Source of the DNA: Hippasteria phrygiana
Lineage: Eukaryota > Echinodermata > Asteroidea > Valvatida > Goniasteridae
Reading direction: 5' to 3'
NCBI GenBank assembly: GCA_037893225.1
Contig: JAZGUH010000157.1
Span: 1-64,000 of the forward strand
DNA length: 64,000 nt
Position 1 is the first letter of the stretch, and each line of letters starts with the position of its first letter. The notes beneath the pieces were generated by a model. It saw nothing but the letters and a program-made list of their open reading frames with translations, was not told where the DNA came from and searched no databases. Below, piece by piece: positions 9,815 through 21,258 of this stretch. The translations under genes and the position numbers were made by a program.

Positions 9815-12800
9815 GTGGAACTGCCCAGATAGTCAACCTGATGCTTGTGTTGATGAGCTTATAAGAGCAGTAGAGAGGGTCCAAGCACTGAAAGAAACTA
9901 ATAGTACATATTTTGTGAGTAAGGTAAGACGGCATGCTTAAAATTTGAGGTTCAGCTATCATTATCTTCGGATTAGGTGATGTGATTTTGACAATGAGGG
10001 TCCCAAATGATCACCACCACCATTATCACTGCCACTACAATCACTGTCATCACCACCACCACCACCACCAACGACCATCATCACCCTTACAAAAAAGTTC
10101 TATAGAAATCTATACAAAAAAATTCTGTAGAATTTCTATATGATATTCTATAGAATTCCTTTATAGAGTTTCTTTAGAGTTTCTTTAGAGTTTCTGTAGA
10201 GTTTCTGTAGAGTTTCTTTAGAGTTTCTTTAGAAAATGGGCCACTTCTCTATAAGACATTTTATAGAATTCTATAGAAATTTTACAATTCTATAAAAGAT
10301 AATTCTATAGAATGTCTATAAGATTCTACAGAATTTTTCTATAGATTTGTATATAATTTCTTTAGAGATCCTCTATAGTTTGTATAGAATTCTATAGAAA
10401 AATTACCACTTTTCTATAAAACAGCTAGTAGAATTCTATAGAAATGTGACCACTTTTCTATAAAACAGCTAATAGAATTCTATAGAAATATGACCACTTT
10501 TCTATAAAACATTAAATAGAATTCTATAGAAATAGGACCACTTTTCTATGAAACATCTAGTAGAATTCTATAGAAATAGGACCACTTTTCTATAAAACAT
10601 CTAGTAGAATTCTATAGAAATAGGACCACTTTTCTATAAAACATCTAATAGAATTCTATAGAAAGATGACTCCATTTTTATAAAATGTCATAAATATTTA
10701 CAAACTTGGTAACTTTTTAAAACATTTTAATTGAATCCTTTATATGTATGTCGACTTTTCTATCAACCTATGACATTACTCTTGACAAGAAAATATCAAC
10801 GTGATACACTTCATCCTTCAAAATTAAAACAATTGGAGATCAATACTTTTTTGCTGTGTACTTTTCACTGCATTTAATTCCAGCATAGGCCATGGCCAAA
10901 ACAGTCCTGAATTTTTCCAAATCTAATACTGTACATGAATAATTTCACACAGGGAATTAATGAAAAATGTATAAATACATGTATAAGCACCCGATATGCG
11001 ATCAACATTAATTAGGAAACTACATAATTCCACATACATCATTGTTTCTATATATAAAAAATGGTTGGCAAAAAGGAATTAAAAAAAAACTTTGGACGGA
11101 TACAAAACAAGTAAATTAAAGAAGGCTTGAATAGTTTTGTATTTTATAAACAAATGCAAAGAGACGAACAAGAATGATTACAGTATGAAAGATAAAAGAG
11201 CCTAAAACACATGAATCTTTAACAATTAAAATAGATCCCACCATAAATCTCTGAAATTTAACTGAGATTTAAGGGGGGAAACTACATTTTGGTTGTTAAA
11301 ATATTAATAGTGAACAATCACCCCTGTTGGCGCACTTGGAAAATTTACATTGATCTCTTCAGAAAATCAGCCCTGAAAAAGGCCTTTGTGAAATTTTTAC
11401 TTGTATATAAATTTGTGGAAACTGATAAATCACCTGACTAAGGAGAAATGTCCTGGCGAAAAATTTAACTCCTACTTCCGAAAATCTAAAATACACACGG
11501 ACTAGTGAAACTCGGTTTACTCCGGACACAGATGAACATTTATGAAATAATTTTGTGGCGATCAATAGGCAAAAATTAAAAGTTAAATAAAACTATTTTT
11601 GAGGGTTAAATGGACTTTCTGATGGACTTAAAGCATGGGCAATCATGGGGGACACACCCCCCCCCCCCCCTAATATTTTGGGAGTTGACGGCTATGGCAG
11701 TGTGTCCCCCTAAAAAAAAAAACATTTCTCCTTTGTCATATACATTTTATTTTCCCTTTTCATTTGAAATTTAGACAGCTGGCTAACAACTGTTTTGTTA
11801 TCACTAACATACAATTATAAAGCAACAATGGGTACAATCTTTACAGAATATTAGTCAAAATATGATTTTGTAAGCCAAAAAAAGGAATGTCACCTCCTAC
11901 TATAGTAACAATTGTAGACTTACTGCATACAATAGGGTTATACAAGTGTACAATTAAGAACATATCTTATATAATATACATGTAACTCATAAGATCTTAC
12001 GGAAGAGGACTTGAGCGAGGACTCAGGCGACTTAGGCAGCTCAGTATTAAATGGGCGAGGACTTGGACGACTTGGGTAGCTCTGCATATGCGGATGAGGA
12101 TGACTCCAAATGGTGCGGGCGAACACAGTTCGATGCTAACGAGCTTGAGCACGGGGCGAATTCACCTCCAACAAACAGCCACAAAGAGACGAAACAGCGG
12201 AGGACGACACACATTGGCTCCCGACGCAAAAATATGGGGATATGAGACCCCAAATACTGAACCGTAGGCCTATTACACAGATGAAAATTTATGAAATAAT
12301 TTTGTGGTGATCATGCAATAGGCAAAAATTGAAAGTTAAAAATGGACTTAAAGCACGGGCGATCCGGGGGGGTGGGGGGGACACGTGTATACTCATCTCT
12401 AATTTCTACAGAAAAGAATTATATGGAGTGTTCTATATAATTCTATGTTTCTATAGAAATTAGGGGCATATTGTGGGTTACTTTACATATGTACATACTT
12501 TCTACAAACAAATTAATGTGTCTATAATTTCTATAGAAACATAGAATTCTATAGAAGACTGACAGGAATTTGTTTAATCAGTGTTCTATAGAAATCTATA
12601 GATTTTTTAAAAAATCTCTATAGACAGTCTTCTTATTGGAGTATTCTATACAATTCTATGTTTCTATAGAAATTAGAAACATATTGTGGGTTACTATATA
12701 AATGTACATACTTTCAACAAACAAATTAATATGTCTAATTTCTATAGAAACCATTCTATAGAACTGGAAGATTTGTTCTATAGAAATCTATATAATTTTT

Positions 12801-14613
12801 TTAAATCTCTATAGACAGCCTTAAATATTCTGTAGAAAACCATTGCCTCTATAGAACCGTATAGAGCTCTATAAAACACTCTATAGAATTCTATAGAACT
12901 TTTTTGTAAGGGCACCACCACAGTTACTGCTCGTCACTACAATCATGACAATCACGACAATCACTTGTCATCACCACTACATTAAATCTCCATCTCTACA
13001 ATCACTGGTCATCATCACCACCATAGTCATAATCACCACCACCATCATGACCACCACCACCACCATGCACCACCATAATCAGTTCATTGGCCTGACCCGT
13101 TTCTTCTAACATTTCATTTTGCCCAGGTGAATTACGAAAAGTTCAAAGTTCAGATTCTGAACTGGACATTGATGGAGTGGTTGGACGTGGTGGAAATAGA
13201 GTTCAAGCATGGTCCAGAGCAAGGCACTGAGGCTGAGGTATGTGTGAAGTTACAAACCCCCCCCCCCCCCCCCCCCCCCCAGGCTATTAAGACCATGTCG
13301 AAAGTGATTGTTCTCCGCTGATACACAATGCATGGTCGTTTTGAGGCACACTCGCCAAATTCAATGAAGTTCAGTTGACAGACAATGCTTGCGTTCATGT
13401 TCACATAAGATATGATGGGTATTTTATGTTGGCATGCAATTATTTGCATGTGACAGGGGTATAACTTTCGATTTGGCAGGATTTTTCATGATTTCAGAAT
13501 TTTGAAAGAATCTTTTGCAATCTGGAATTCCTGATGAGGTGTCGTCCTGAAGGTGTTTTTACCCTGTGTAAAGGATTTAGACCAATAAAAACAGATATTT
13601 TAAGGGGGTACCTTTAGGCAAATACAAACTATATGTTGATCTATCTGGGGTCCTCGTGGATTTTTGTTTTATTTTTCATGGATTTTTCATTTTTTGCTAT
13701 TATCACCCTTGATGTGACTTACAAGCTGCTGAAGGTGGTGAGCACTCACACACGTACCAAACGTCTTGCACGCAGGCAAACTAGTGTACTTTACAAATTT
13801 AAAAAAAAATAAAGTAGCAAGGTTACTTTTCAAGAAGTGCTTCTTGTTTTTTAATGAAAAGGAATTGATGAATAGCAATAAAAATGTGAAACGGTCCGGA
13901 TCGAAAGTTACCAGTCGATACTGACCTTGCATGGTCATGGTGGTTGTTGAAGGATCTCGCTTTTGGTTCAGTCCACTGCAGCAGTCGCCACCTTGAGTCA
14001 TAATTTAGCGATAGTGTGAGTTAAACCAAAAGCTGTCAATTAGGTATTTCAGCCTCGTCCCCAGGGTTTTTGAGCATCCCTATAAAAAGCTAGTCCTCAC
14101 CCTGTTATTTCGATGAATAGCCAACAAGTCACGGACTAGCAGTATCAATGAAATGGCTTTTCCCAAACATTCTTTGCTTACTTATTTGCAGTGTCTGTCC
14201 TTCTCCAGTGGCCTCCTTCCCACCTGGTTTCCTCTCTGTTTCATCTTTAACTCAGTAAGCTTTAACTGCTTTGGCCTTGTGTTAATGTAACACATGTATT
14301 ATGTTGCTGTCCTGTGAGGTGATAATGTTAATTATACATGCAGGGCCAAAATGCACTTACATGTATTGCATTTATTTGTAGATTTTGTGAAATATGCCAT
14401 TAATTCTGTAACCCTTTTTGCATTCATTTGTAGAATTTGTGAATTATTCCGTTAATTCTGTAACTTTTTTGCATTTATTTGTAGATCTTCAGCATAATAC
14501 CCTTCTGGGACAAGCACTTCAACAGAAACCGGCTGCAGAGTCTGAGGTCAGCGATGCAGCTTACCTGCAGACTGCACGGGGACGACAAAGAACTCAGAGA
14601 TCCTTTGATTTGA
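9815..14613 (+). CDS. DUF1499-like gene, last three coding exons
   Basis: Three phase-compatible exons are visible: 9815-9923 (acceptor ttatacttgtag, donor gtaaga), 13127-13237 (acceptor tttgcccag, donor gtatgt) and 14485-14613 (acceptor atttgtag, stop TGA at 14611-14613). Together they read WNCPDSQPDACVDELI in the first exon, EWLDVVEIEFK in the second, and FNRNRLQSLRSAMQ near the end. The NCPDS start, a central DVVEIEF strand and a terminal NRxRLxxLR segment resemble DUF1499, a small bacterial and eukaryotic family of unknown function. That match is from memory and tentative. The exon chain itself is well supported by continuous frame and splice sites. The first exon starts one base into a codon, so upstream coding exons exist that I did not find. 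The first intron (3.2 kb) is mostly one transposon. Confidence 0.6.
10385..10692. repeat. Tandem array, seven 44-bp units
   Basis: tagaattctatagaaa recurs at 10385, 10429, 10473, 10517, 10561, 10605 and 10649, exactly 44 bases apart. Each unit also holds gaccacttttctataaaac. The last four units are nearly identical. It sits in the left end of the surrounding element. Confidence 0.9.
11635..11715. repeat. Dispersed GGGGGACAC/GTGTCCCCC repeat, copy 1
   Basis: gcatgggcaatcatggggga, a C run, and gacggctatggcagtgtgtc are arranged as an imperfect foldback. The block gacggctatggcagtg recurs at 37796-37811 in the same setting between G and C runs, which suggests a dispersed short element. Confidence 0.5.
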
Positions 14614-15651
14614 CCCTGCTGGAAACTTTTGCTAGAAACCTCCCAGAATCTTCCACAATCCACCAAGTTTTTTGTATTGGAACTTTCTTGAGACATCAAG
14701 TTGCATGTAAACTATTACAATGTAGCGGCTGGGCTATTACTCAGTGTTATTCTCACCCTACGAAAGTTTCCAAATGTTGGGTTGACATGGGGTTGAGGCA
14801 GGGTTGAAAATGAGGGATATTTCACACACTTGACAATGTTTAACCCCGCGCCAACCCTGTGTCGACCCCCTAGATTGGTGTCAACCTGGGTTGAACTCAA
14901 TTCTGCTCCAGTCCAGGGTTGGGTTCCTCACTCTGGATTGAAACTCTGATGAGATGGGTTGAAAACAGTAGTACATTCACGTGGGTCTGTGTTGGCTCCA
15001 TCCCCAAAAATGGTTCATACCTGCCTATTTTGATTCTTGATATTGAAAAAAGCCACATTTTCTCGAAGGCATTTTATACAAAAGCATTTCTTGGGTGGAT
15101 CATCTTTACAAAGGGTATGATTTTCTAACTGAAAGTAATTACTCTTTCTTTGAACATTTTATTCATTACCGAAGCTTTATTTTACCTTTAAATGTTTCAG
15201 TCATTTTCTCTAAGTATGGTTATATTAGAAACTCTCCGAGCTGCGTGCTCATCGCACTGCCAAGGCTGAAAATCAAAGTGCTTTAAATTTGTGTAATAAG
15301 AATATTTGTGACGGAACCTGGCAGCACCAATTAGTGGAAATGACAACATGTGCTTTCTGAGTTGAAAACAAACAAAATCCATTTTGGGGTTTTTAGAATT
15401 TTCCATTTGAAAAGCCCGATTTTATCATTTGCCAAAGTTTTAAAACTTTTTGAGGGTGATTTCTTTTCTTTTTGAACCCAGACTATTGTATGTACAGATC
15501 ACAAACTTTGAGCTTCATTTTCTCAAAACAAGGGGTCAAGGCTCGACCAACTTTTTTTAAAACACTATTAAAAACAGATGCAACCAGCACATGTAAATTG
15601 TCAACAGGCCTTTTTTTTATTGACCTAGGTGAACTAGAATAGCCATATGAA
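14614..15651. other. 3' flank of the DUF1499-like gene
   Basis: This holds the 3' untranslated region of the preceding gene and following intergenic DNA. A GGGTTGA/TCAACCC-rich stretch at about 14770-14960 is an imperfect degenerate repeat. No further exon is seen. Confidence 0.4.
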
Positions 15652-15827
15652 GCACTGTGGGGCAAAGGGAACCCCCTCCCCCTCTTTTGTGTTGATCATT
15701 GTGTTCCCGGAATCTCAGAAATTCTTTTCAGAAATCTAGGGGGGAGGGGTTTATAGGTAACAATAGTCTGGAGTGTGTTTAGAGTATGGGGACAAAAGGG
15801 GGGGTACCCCTATTCCCCGTATCGTGC
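15652..15827. mobile_element. MITE family A, copy 2 (inverted)
   Basis: It begins gcactgtggggc and ends ccccgtatcgtgc. The interior reads cattgtgttcccggaatctc, which is the reverse complement of the interior of the copy at 4275-4473, so this copy lies in the opposite orientation. Confidence 0.65.
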
Positions 15828-16761
15828 TGGGTATCAGAATAAGACGGTTCATTGCAGTTTGAGCTGTTTTCAAGTTTTATATAAAATATCTATTTGGAAA
15901 TTTTGCTACAAATTTCTTTACATACTTTTGTATATGCAATACGGATAATTTCTATTCATAATAATATATTTTGTGATGTACATGCAGAAATGTTATTTTA
16001 TTGCAACCAATGGTTTTGTAGCAGCACTAAACAATCCGTACTTTGTAAAAAAACAATGCAAGAAAATTAAGTTCAGTTTAATTACTTCAATTGAATATCG
16101 ATACAGGATGTACATAAAACATTGATTTGAAGATATCTCATATGATGTCGTGTGTGTGTGTATTTTTAGAAAGTTGGTTGTTTGGTTATAAGTTCAATAA
16201 GTTTATTCATTTTATTTTAATTTATTTTATTAAATCCTTGTTTTTGTAAAGCCTTTATAATTGTTTTTTTTTTTTTTTTTTTAGTCTGGACCAATTTTAA
16301 AAGGCCTAAACAATTTTTTGTTTTACTTTCTGAAATGAAAAACTTTGTAAGACTTTCTGTATTCTTTGTCACATTAATGTGATGCGATCAAGCAAAATCA
16401 GTCTGAAGTAGGCCCTGGTAAATGTTGGAATTTGTACATATTCATTTGTAGCGTACTTTAAGCTCCAATTGAAAACCCCATGTGAATACGACCTTTGGTT
16501 AAAAAGTTACAAATATTTTAACACTGGCAAATTGTTTAAATTACAGTAATTTAATTGAGTAATTTTTAACACATTTATAATACATGTCATATTTTCATGT
16601 GAAAGAAGAATGGATTTCCCATCTGTTTTTGTAAAAAAAATCAATTTTGATTTTTCCACAACGAACATAACTATTTTGGCCCATATCTCAAAACGGGGAC
16701 TGCCGAGTTTCGACTGATTTTGCTTGATCGTATCACATTTGTGTTGATTTTGAGCATAAAC
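15828..16761. other. Intergenic AT-rich, poly-T tract
   Basis: No gene seen. A run of about 19 T lies near 16265-16283, and a short (TG)n run near 16150. Confidence 0.45.
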
Positions 16762-16918
16762 GCCGGTGTCGTGAATACATGTACCCGACTCCTCTTCCCT
16801 ATTGGTTTAACCCTCTCACGTGACCGGCGCCACTCTCCCAATAATCGCTTCATCGATCACGTTAGGCATGTGCAATACTACAATATTTCATGGTGACAAA
16901 ATTTCACGCTACACCTCT
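16762..16918. repeat. Dispersed repeat C, copy 1 (CCAAT + CACGTG)
   Basis: It shares gccggtgtc, then ttccctattggtttaaccct, then ctctcacgtgaccgg, then ggcatgtgcaatactac with copies at 28686-28815 and 32417-32591. ATTGG (an inverted CCAAT box) and CACGTG (an E-box) stay in fixed order and spacing in all three, apart from CACGCG at 32 kb. Non-coding. Confidence 0.6.
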
Positions 16919-17161
16919 GATCTTTCCCGCTATTTTCTTAATTGTTTATGAGGTTTCGTTGAAACTTTAATGCTTGGTGTGATCTCTGCTGATCAATGGC
17001 CTCTCCTAACCTAGGATGTGATGCCGGACGGACATCATAATATGGGTTGGGCGTGGAGTGGGTTGTTGGGCATCGTGGGTTGAGGAATGGTTGGACATGG
17101 GTTTTGGGTTACTTGAAGTTTGGTTGCGATGGTTGGTTTTTCTATTTATTTTAATTTTTCA

Positions 17162-17756
17162 AAGTGGGATTCGAACCTGTGACCTCCGGGTTACCGTACC
17201 GGCGCTCTACCAACTGAGCTATCTTGCCCTATGTTGGCGGTCTCCCAAATTGTCAGTATCTGTGTTCCGGTGGGCGCTAGTCAGAAGTCATAAACCCAGA
17301 ATGCCGTATAGCCATGGATCACACCCAATTTTACGATCAACCTGGGAAGCGACAAACAATCCACAAGGGAAACTGACTAGGTAAATTTGAATACATTTTC
17401 AAAGTGAACAAAGAAACTGGCACGAGTGGGATTCGAACCTGCGACCTCCGGGTTACCGTACCGGCGCTCTACCAACTGAGCTATCTTGCCCTATGTTAAC
17501 GGTCTCCCAAATTGTCAGTATCTTAATTTGTTCGGGTGGGTGCTAGTCAGAAGTCATAGACCCAGAATGCCGTATAGCCAGGGATCACACCCAATTTTAC
17601 GATACAACCTGGGAAGCGACATTGTGGGGATCACTCAATGAGGATACAACTTTCGAATCCCGCTCGTGCCAGTTTCTTTGTTCACTTTGAAAATTGAGTG
17701 ATCCCCTTTGAAAATGTATTACCTAGTCAGTTTCCCTTGTGGATTGTTTGACGTAT
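17162..17756 (-). repeat. Palindromic cassette with two tRNA-like cores, copy 2
   Basis: Two tRNA-like modules lie on the minus strand (about 17163-17230 and 17418-17490), roughly 260 bp apart. Each is followed by the linker that contains the complement of gacttctgactagcgccca. A third fragment with only the box B half lies on the plus strand near 17651-17672. The right end closes with ttgtggattgtttgacg. The arrangement looks like a tandem plus inverted duplication of one cassette. Confidence 0.7.
17418..17490 (-). tRNA. tRNA-like cloverleaf, probably not a functional tRNA
   Basis: On the minus strand a 73-nt module has a D arm gctcagttggtagagc, a T arm gcaggttcgaatcccac and a final CCA-like end. 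The loop at the anticodon position reads acggtaa, giving GGT (Thr) by position. The base before the anticodon is C rather than the near-universal U, and the acceptor stem is mismatched. I infer a pol III promoter module within a repeat rather than a translating tRNA. Confidence 0.45.
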
Positions 17757-17997
17757 TTTAATTTTTAATATATACATGCATTTTGTTTGCCGCCCTGAAA
17801 TAATCGCAACTTCTCTCCTCTGAAGCTCACTCGACTTTTCTGCGTTTTACGCCAAGGACTAATAATAATAATAATGTCGGTGAGATGTATGTTACAAATT
17901 TTCGCTCACACATGTCGCTTCTTGTGTAAAGCGAGCACTTTTCAAAATCATTTTTCTGTCCATCACTGTACAGATTTGAAAAAGTGATCGCAGTAGG

Positions 17998-18109
17998 TGC
18001 GTCCGAAACGCTTGTCTAGGGCCGGCTTATTATCCAGGTGTTCGTCCATTACAACTACGCGTGACGTAGCCGTAGCTGTAGCTCTAGACGCCCATTTCGG
18101 ACACGGCCA
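17998..18109. mobile_element. MITE with GTCCGAA-type ends, copy 2
   Basis: gtgcgtccgaaacgcttgtc on the left and gcccatttcggacacggcc on the right match the copy at 6144-6267, including the shared gtgttcgtccattacaac interior. The 3-bp flank duplication is not clear here. A G run of about 15 follows at 18116-18131. Confidence 0.6.
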
Positions 18110-18575
18110 CATAATCGGGGGGGGGGGGGGGCAATGAATTAAAAGAGCGCCACCAACTGATGCGCTTCAACAAGGTTTGCAATATGGCAGCCCCCGTCAT
18201 CAGTTTTTCGCTCTTTGTTGTGACTGCGGTTGCGGGTCTACGGTCTCCGGATACAATTACAACAAGTAAAATCTACTGAATTATTGAGCTCCAGTCTCCA
18301 ATTGCGGTAACGAATATTGTACCTGAGTTGCAGGCATCATCAGTTTTCAAAAATTGTTAAAAAACATAATCTGACGCTACAGTGACAAGGTGGTAAATGC
18401 TGTTCGAGCGTCGAGGGCCTAACTCAGTCAGTGCATAGAGCTCTATGGTCAGTGCTACTGCTAGTCCGAGCATGGAGCTATAAAAGGACTTTTTATAGCT
18501 CCATGGTCCGAGTAACTTGGACCCTATCGCATTTTTTTACATTTGGACTTGATCTGGCGATAGTAGGGTCCAAAT

Positions 18576-20049
18576 AGTCCGAGTAACTTGGACCCTTCAT
18601 ATCGCCTTTTTAAACATTTGGACATGATTTGGCGATAGTAGGGTCCAAGTCGATTGCACAATAGAGAATGGCCAAAAATTCAATCCCCCAAAAAAACATC
18701 AGAATTCAACCTTACAACGGCCACCAAAATACTAGATACGCCACCACCTGACCAAGTGGAGTTCCATGATCAGATGAATGTACCAAGGTTTACTTAACAT
18801 CCAAATAAAAAGTGAAATTTTACCGTTTCATTCCCAGAGACCCACGCAGAACATGTCTTCTCGCTATCTTGTAGTCAGTCAGTGCAGTACGCAGTTCGAA
18901 TTGTGACCGTACCCCTCGACCGTGCATGACGTCACCCTGATGCGCAGCGCCCGCAAGCATCGCGCGACAACCTGTTTATGCCGGCGACTGTTTCCTGGTG
19001 GTACAACAGTCGTGTCCATCCGATTGGAGGCTGCACGCGCGTGCGACTCGTTCTGTTTTGTATTGTTCTGTTTTGTTTTATTATTGGGGGCGGTTGTAAT
19101 TGTGTTAATGAAGATCAAACTGCTTGATCTTAATTTAATTAAAAGTATCTGGTGTATCTGCCCATCTGCCTGAGATTTAACATAAAATTAATTCACATTT
19201 AAATTTTCTTTTTTGGGGGGGGTTTGTGTTTACAATTTATATATATATTTTTATTTATTTTTTTTGGGGGGGGTGTGTAGAAATACTTAATGAATTACAA
19301 CCTGAGGGAACGCATACAAGTTAACGACCAATTGATGGACTCAAAGAAAATTATGCATTATACCTTGATTACTTACGTTTTAAACTTCAAACTGAGTTAG
19401 AATCTCCACAAATATTTATCACTTTACCTTATACAAAAAAAAAAAATGAAATTGAGTGGATCTTGCCTTGTAAACTATTCCAAGGTTACCGTCCATGATG
19501 TATGTAAAAACAAAAGAAAACCGAGTTTATGGAGAAAGTTCAAAACACCCAAACCCCCTGACGCGCGTGCAACCTCGAATCAATAATATATCTACACACA
19601 AATACGTAACGTGACCTTTGTACCACTCACGAAACAGTCGCCGGCATAAACAGGTTGTCGCGCGATGCTTGCGGGCGCTGCGCATCAGGGTGACGTCATG
19701 CACGGTCGAGGGGTACGGTCACAATTCGAACTGCGTACTGCACTGACTGACTACAAGATAGCGAGAAGACATGTTCTGCGTGGGTCTCTGGGAATGAAAC
19801 GGTAAAATTTCACTTTTTATTTGGATGTTAAGTAAACCTTGGTACATTCATCTGATCATGGAACTCCACTTGGTCAGGTGGTGGCGTATCTAGTATTTTG
19901 GTGGCCGTTGTAAGGTTGAATTCTGATGTTGTTTTGGGGGATTGAATTTTTGGCCATTCTCTATTGTGCAATCGACTTGGACCCTACTATCGCCAGATCA
20001 TGTCCAAATGTTAAAAAAGGCGATATGAAGGGTCCAAGTTACTCGGACT
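18576..20049. mobile_element. Large foldback element, arms about 428 bp
   Basis: The left arm (18576-19002) starts agtccgagtaacttggaccc. The right arm (19621-20049) is its reverse complement with very few differences over the whole length. The spacer of about 618 bp has no intact ORF of note. A partial extra copy of the terminal unit lies just outside at about 18505-18575, so the ends are also tandemly repeated. Long subterminal palindromes are known in foldback elements; the superfamily here is not identified. I saw no transposase. Confidence 0.75.
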
Positions 20050-21199
20050 AGGGTCCAAGTACGTGTACGACGATTTTCTATTCATTAATTAAATACGTCT
20101 AAAATCCCAACAAAAACATCCGAATTCAACCTTACAACGGCCACCCAAAATAGATACGCCCGGTCACTCATACTAATCACCGTCAACACGCAAAACACCG
20201 TCAACACACCGTCAACACCTCCAAAACACATTTGTACAGTGTCTTAACTGACAAATGCAGTACAAAACCGTAAAGTATGGGTCAACACGAGATTTGGGCT
20301 TAAAAATGGGAGGTTAAACGTCTGAAAATGCGATTTCTTTCTTCAAGAAAACGGACCGCTCCATGCAGCTCCGAAATCAGCCATGCCTCACTCAGCCATG
20401 TCGCAGGCGCGCAGCGCGTGCGAAGGCAAGATGGCGGCCAACGGCCGTGCTGCCTTAAAGATATTTTTTCGCGTGAAAAACAACAAACAATTTTTATAAA
20501 TGAAATGTGACTTTTAACCGACAGAAATTCAAATTTAGCATAGGCATTACATTTCTATGCCTCTTTTGTTAATTTAGAATATGTTTTGGAGGTGTTGACG
20601 GTGTGTTGACGGTGTTTGTGCGTGTTGACGGTGATTAGTATGACCCGATACGCCACCTTCGGAACACGTGGAGTTCCATGATCAGATGAAGGTACCAAGG
20701 TTTACTTACCATCCAAATAAAAAGTGAAATTTACCATTTAATTCCCAGAGATACCCGCAGAACATGTCTTTTCGCTGTCTTGGAGTTGAAATCGTGACCC
20801 CTCGACCTTGCATGACGTCACCCTGATGCGCAGCGCCCGCATGCACCGCGCGACAACCTGTTTATGCCGGCGACTGTTTTGTGAGTGGTACAACGGTCGC
20901 GGTACGTGTTCATGTAGATACATGTAGTATATTGATTCGAGGTTGCACGCGCGTCATGGGGGGGGGGGAACTTCCTCACGAAACAGTCGCCGGGATTGGA
21001 ACTCCACTTGTTCCGAAGGTGGCATATCTAGTATTTTGGTGGCCGTTGTAAGGTTGAATTCGGATGTTTTTGTTGGGATTTTAGACGTATTTAATTAATG
21101 AATAGAAAATCGTCGTACATGTACTTGGACCCTACTATCTCCAGATCATGTCCAAATGTTTAAAAAGGCAATAAAGGGTCCAAGTTACTCGGACTAACT
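20050..21199. mobile_element. Second foldback of the same family, sharing an end with the first
   Basis: The right end, read in reverse complement, begins agtccgagtaacttggaccc like the element at 18576-20049. Its left arm starts in the common terminal motif at the end of that element. Arms of about 110 bp (cgacgattttctattcatta and neighbouring sequence) match in inverted orientation at 20070-20160 and about 21030-21120. The left arm is interrupted at 20160 by a nested element. The block 20655-20905 is a diverged copy of the arm of the first element (for example cctgatgcgcagcgcccgca). Confidence 0.65.
20161..20646. mobile_element. Nested hAT-like MITE with 8-bp target duplication
   Basis: gatacgcc is present on both sides (20153-20160 and 20647-20654), and removing the element restores the foldback arm. 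The terminal inverted repeats contain tcatactaatcaccgtcaac on the left and its complement on the right, extending for about 60 bp through the repeated caccgtcaaca motif. An 8-bp duplication fits hAT-type insertion. The interior has gcaagatggcggccaacgg but no transposase. Confidence 0.75.
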
Positions 21200-21258
21200 C
21201 AGTGCATGGAAGAAGGAATCCTCCATGCTCAGTGTTACTGTTATTGTTAATGTTAATG

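Larger units (their letters stand above)
10084..12912. mobile_element. 2.8-kb non-autonomous element with TTCTATAGAA-array ends
   Basis: The left end reads cccttacaaaaaagttctat. The right end is its reverse complement, closing with cttttttgtaaggg. Both terminal zones (about 10084-10690 and 12400-12912) are filled with dozens of copies of the palindrome ttctatagaa or close variants. On the left this includes seven head-to-tail 44-bp units at 10385-10692. The middle (10.7-12.4 kb) has no transposase ORF. It carries a direct repeat (about 11524-11660 and 12276-12375, both with gaaataattttgtgg). The flanks on both sides are CAC/CAT-rich microsatellite, which hides any target duplication. It lies in an intron of the DUF1499-like gene. 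Confidence 0.65.

Noticed and set aside
10385..10692. 44-bp repeats as a CRISPR-like array
   Set aside because: The whole 44-bp unit is conserved with no unique spacers; it is an ordinary tandem repeat in a transposon end.
14418..14807. 129-codon plus-strand ORF
   Set aside because: It overlaps the last exon of the DUF1499-like gene in another frame. The exon frame fits the splice phases and the protein similarity; this one does not.
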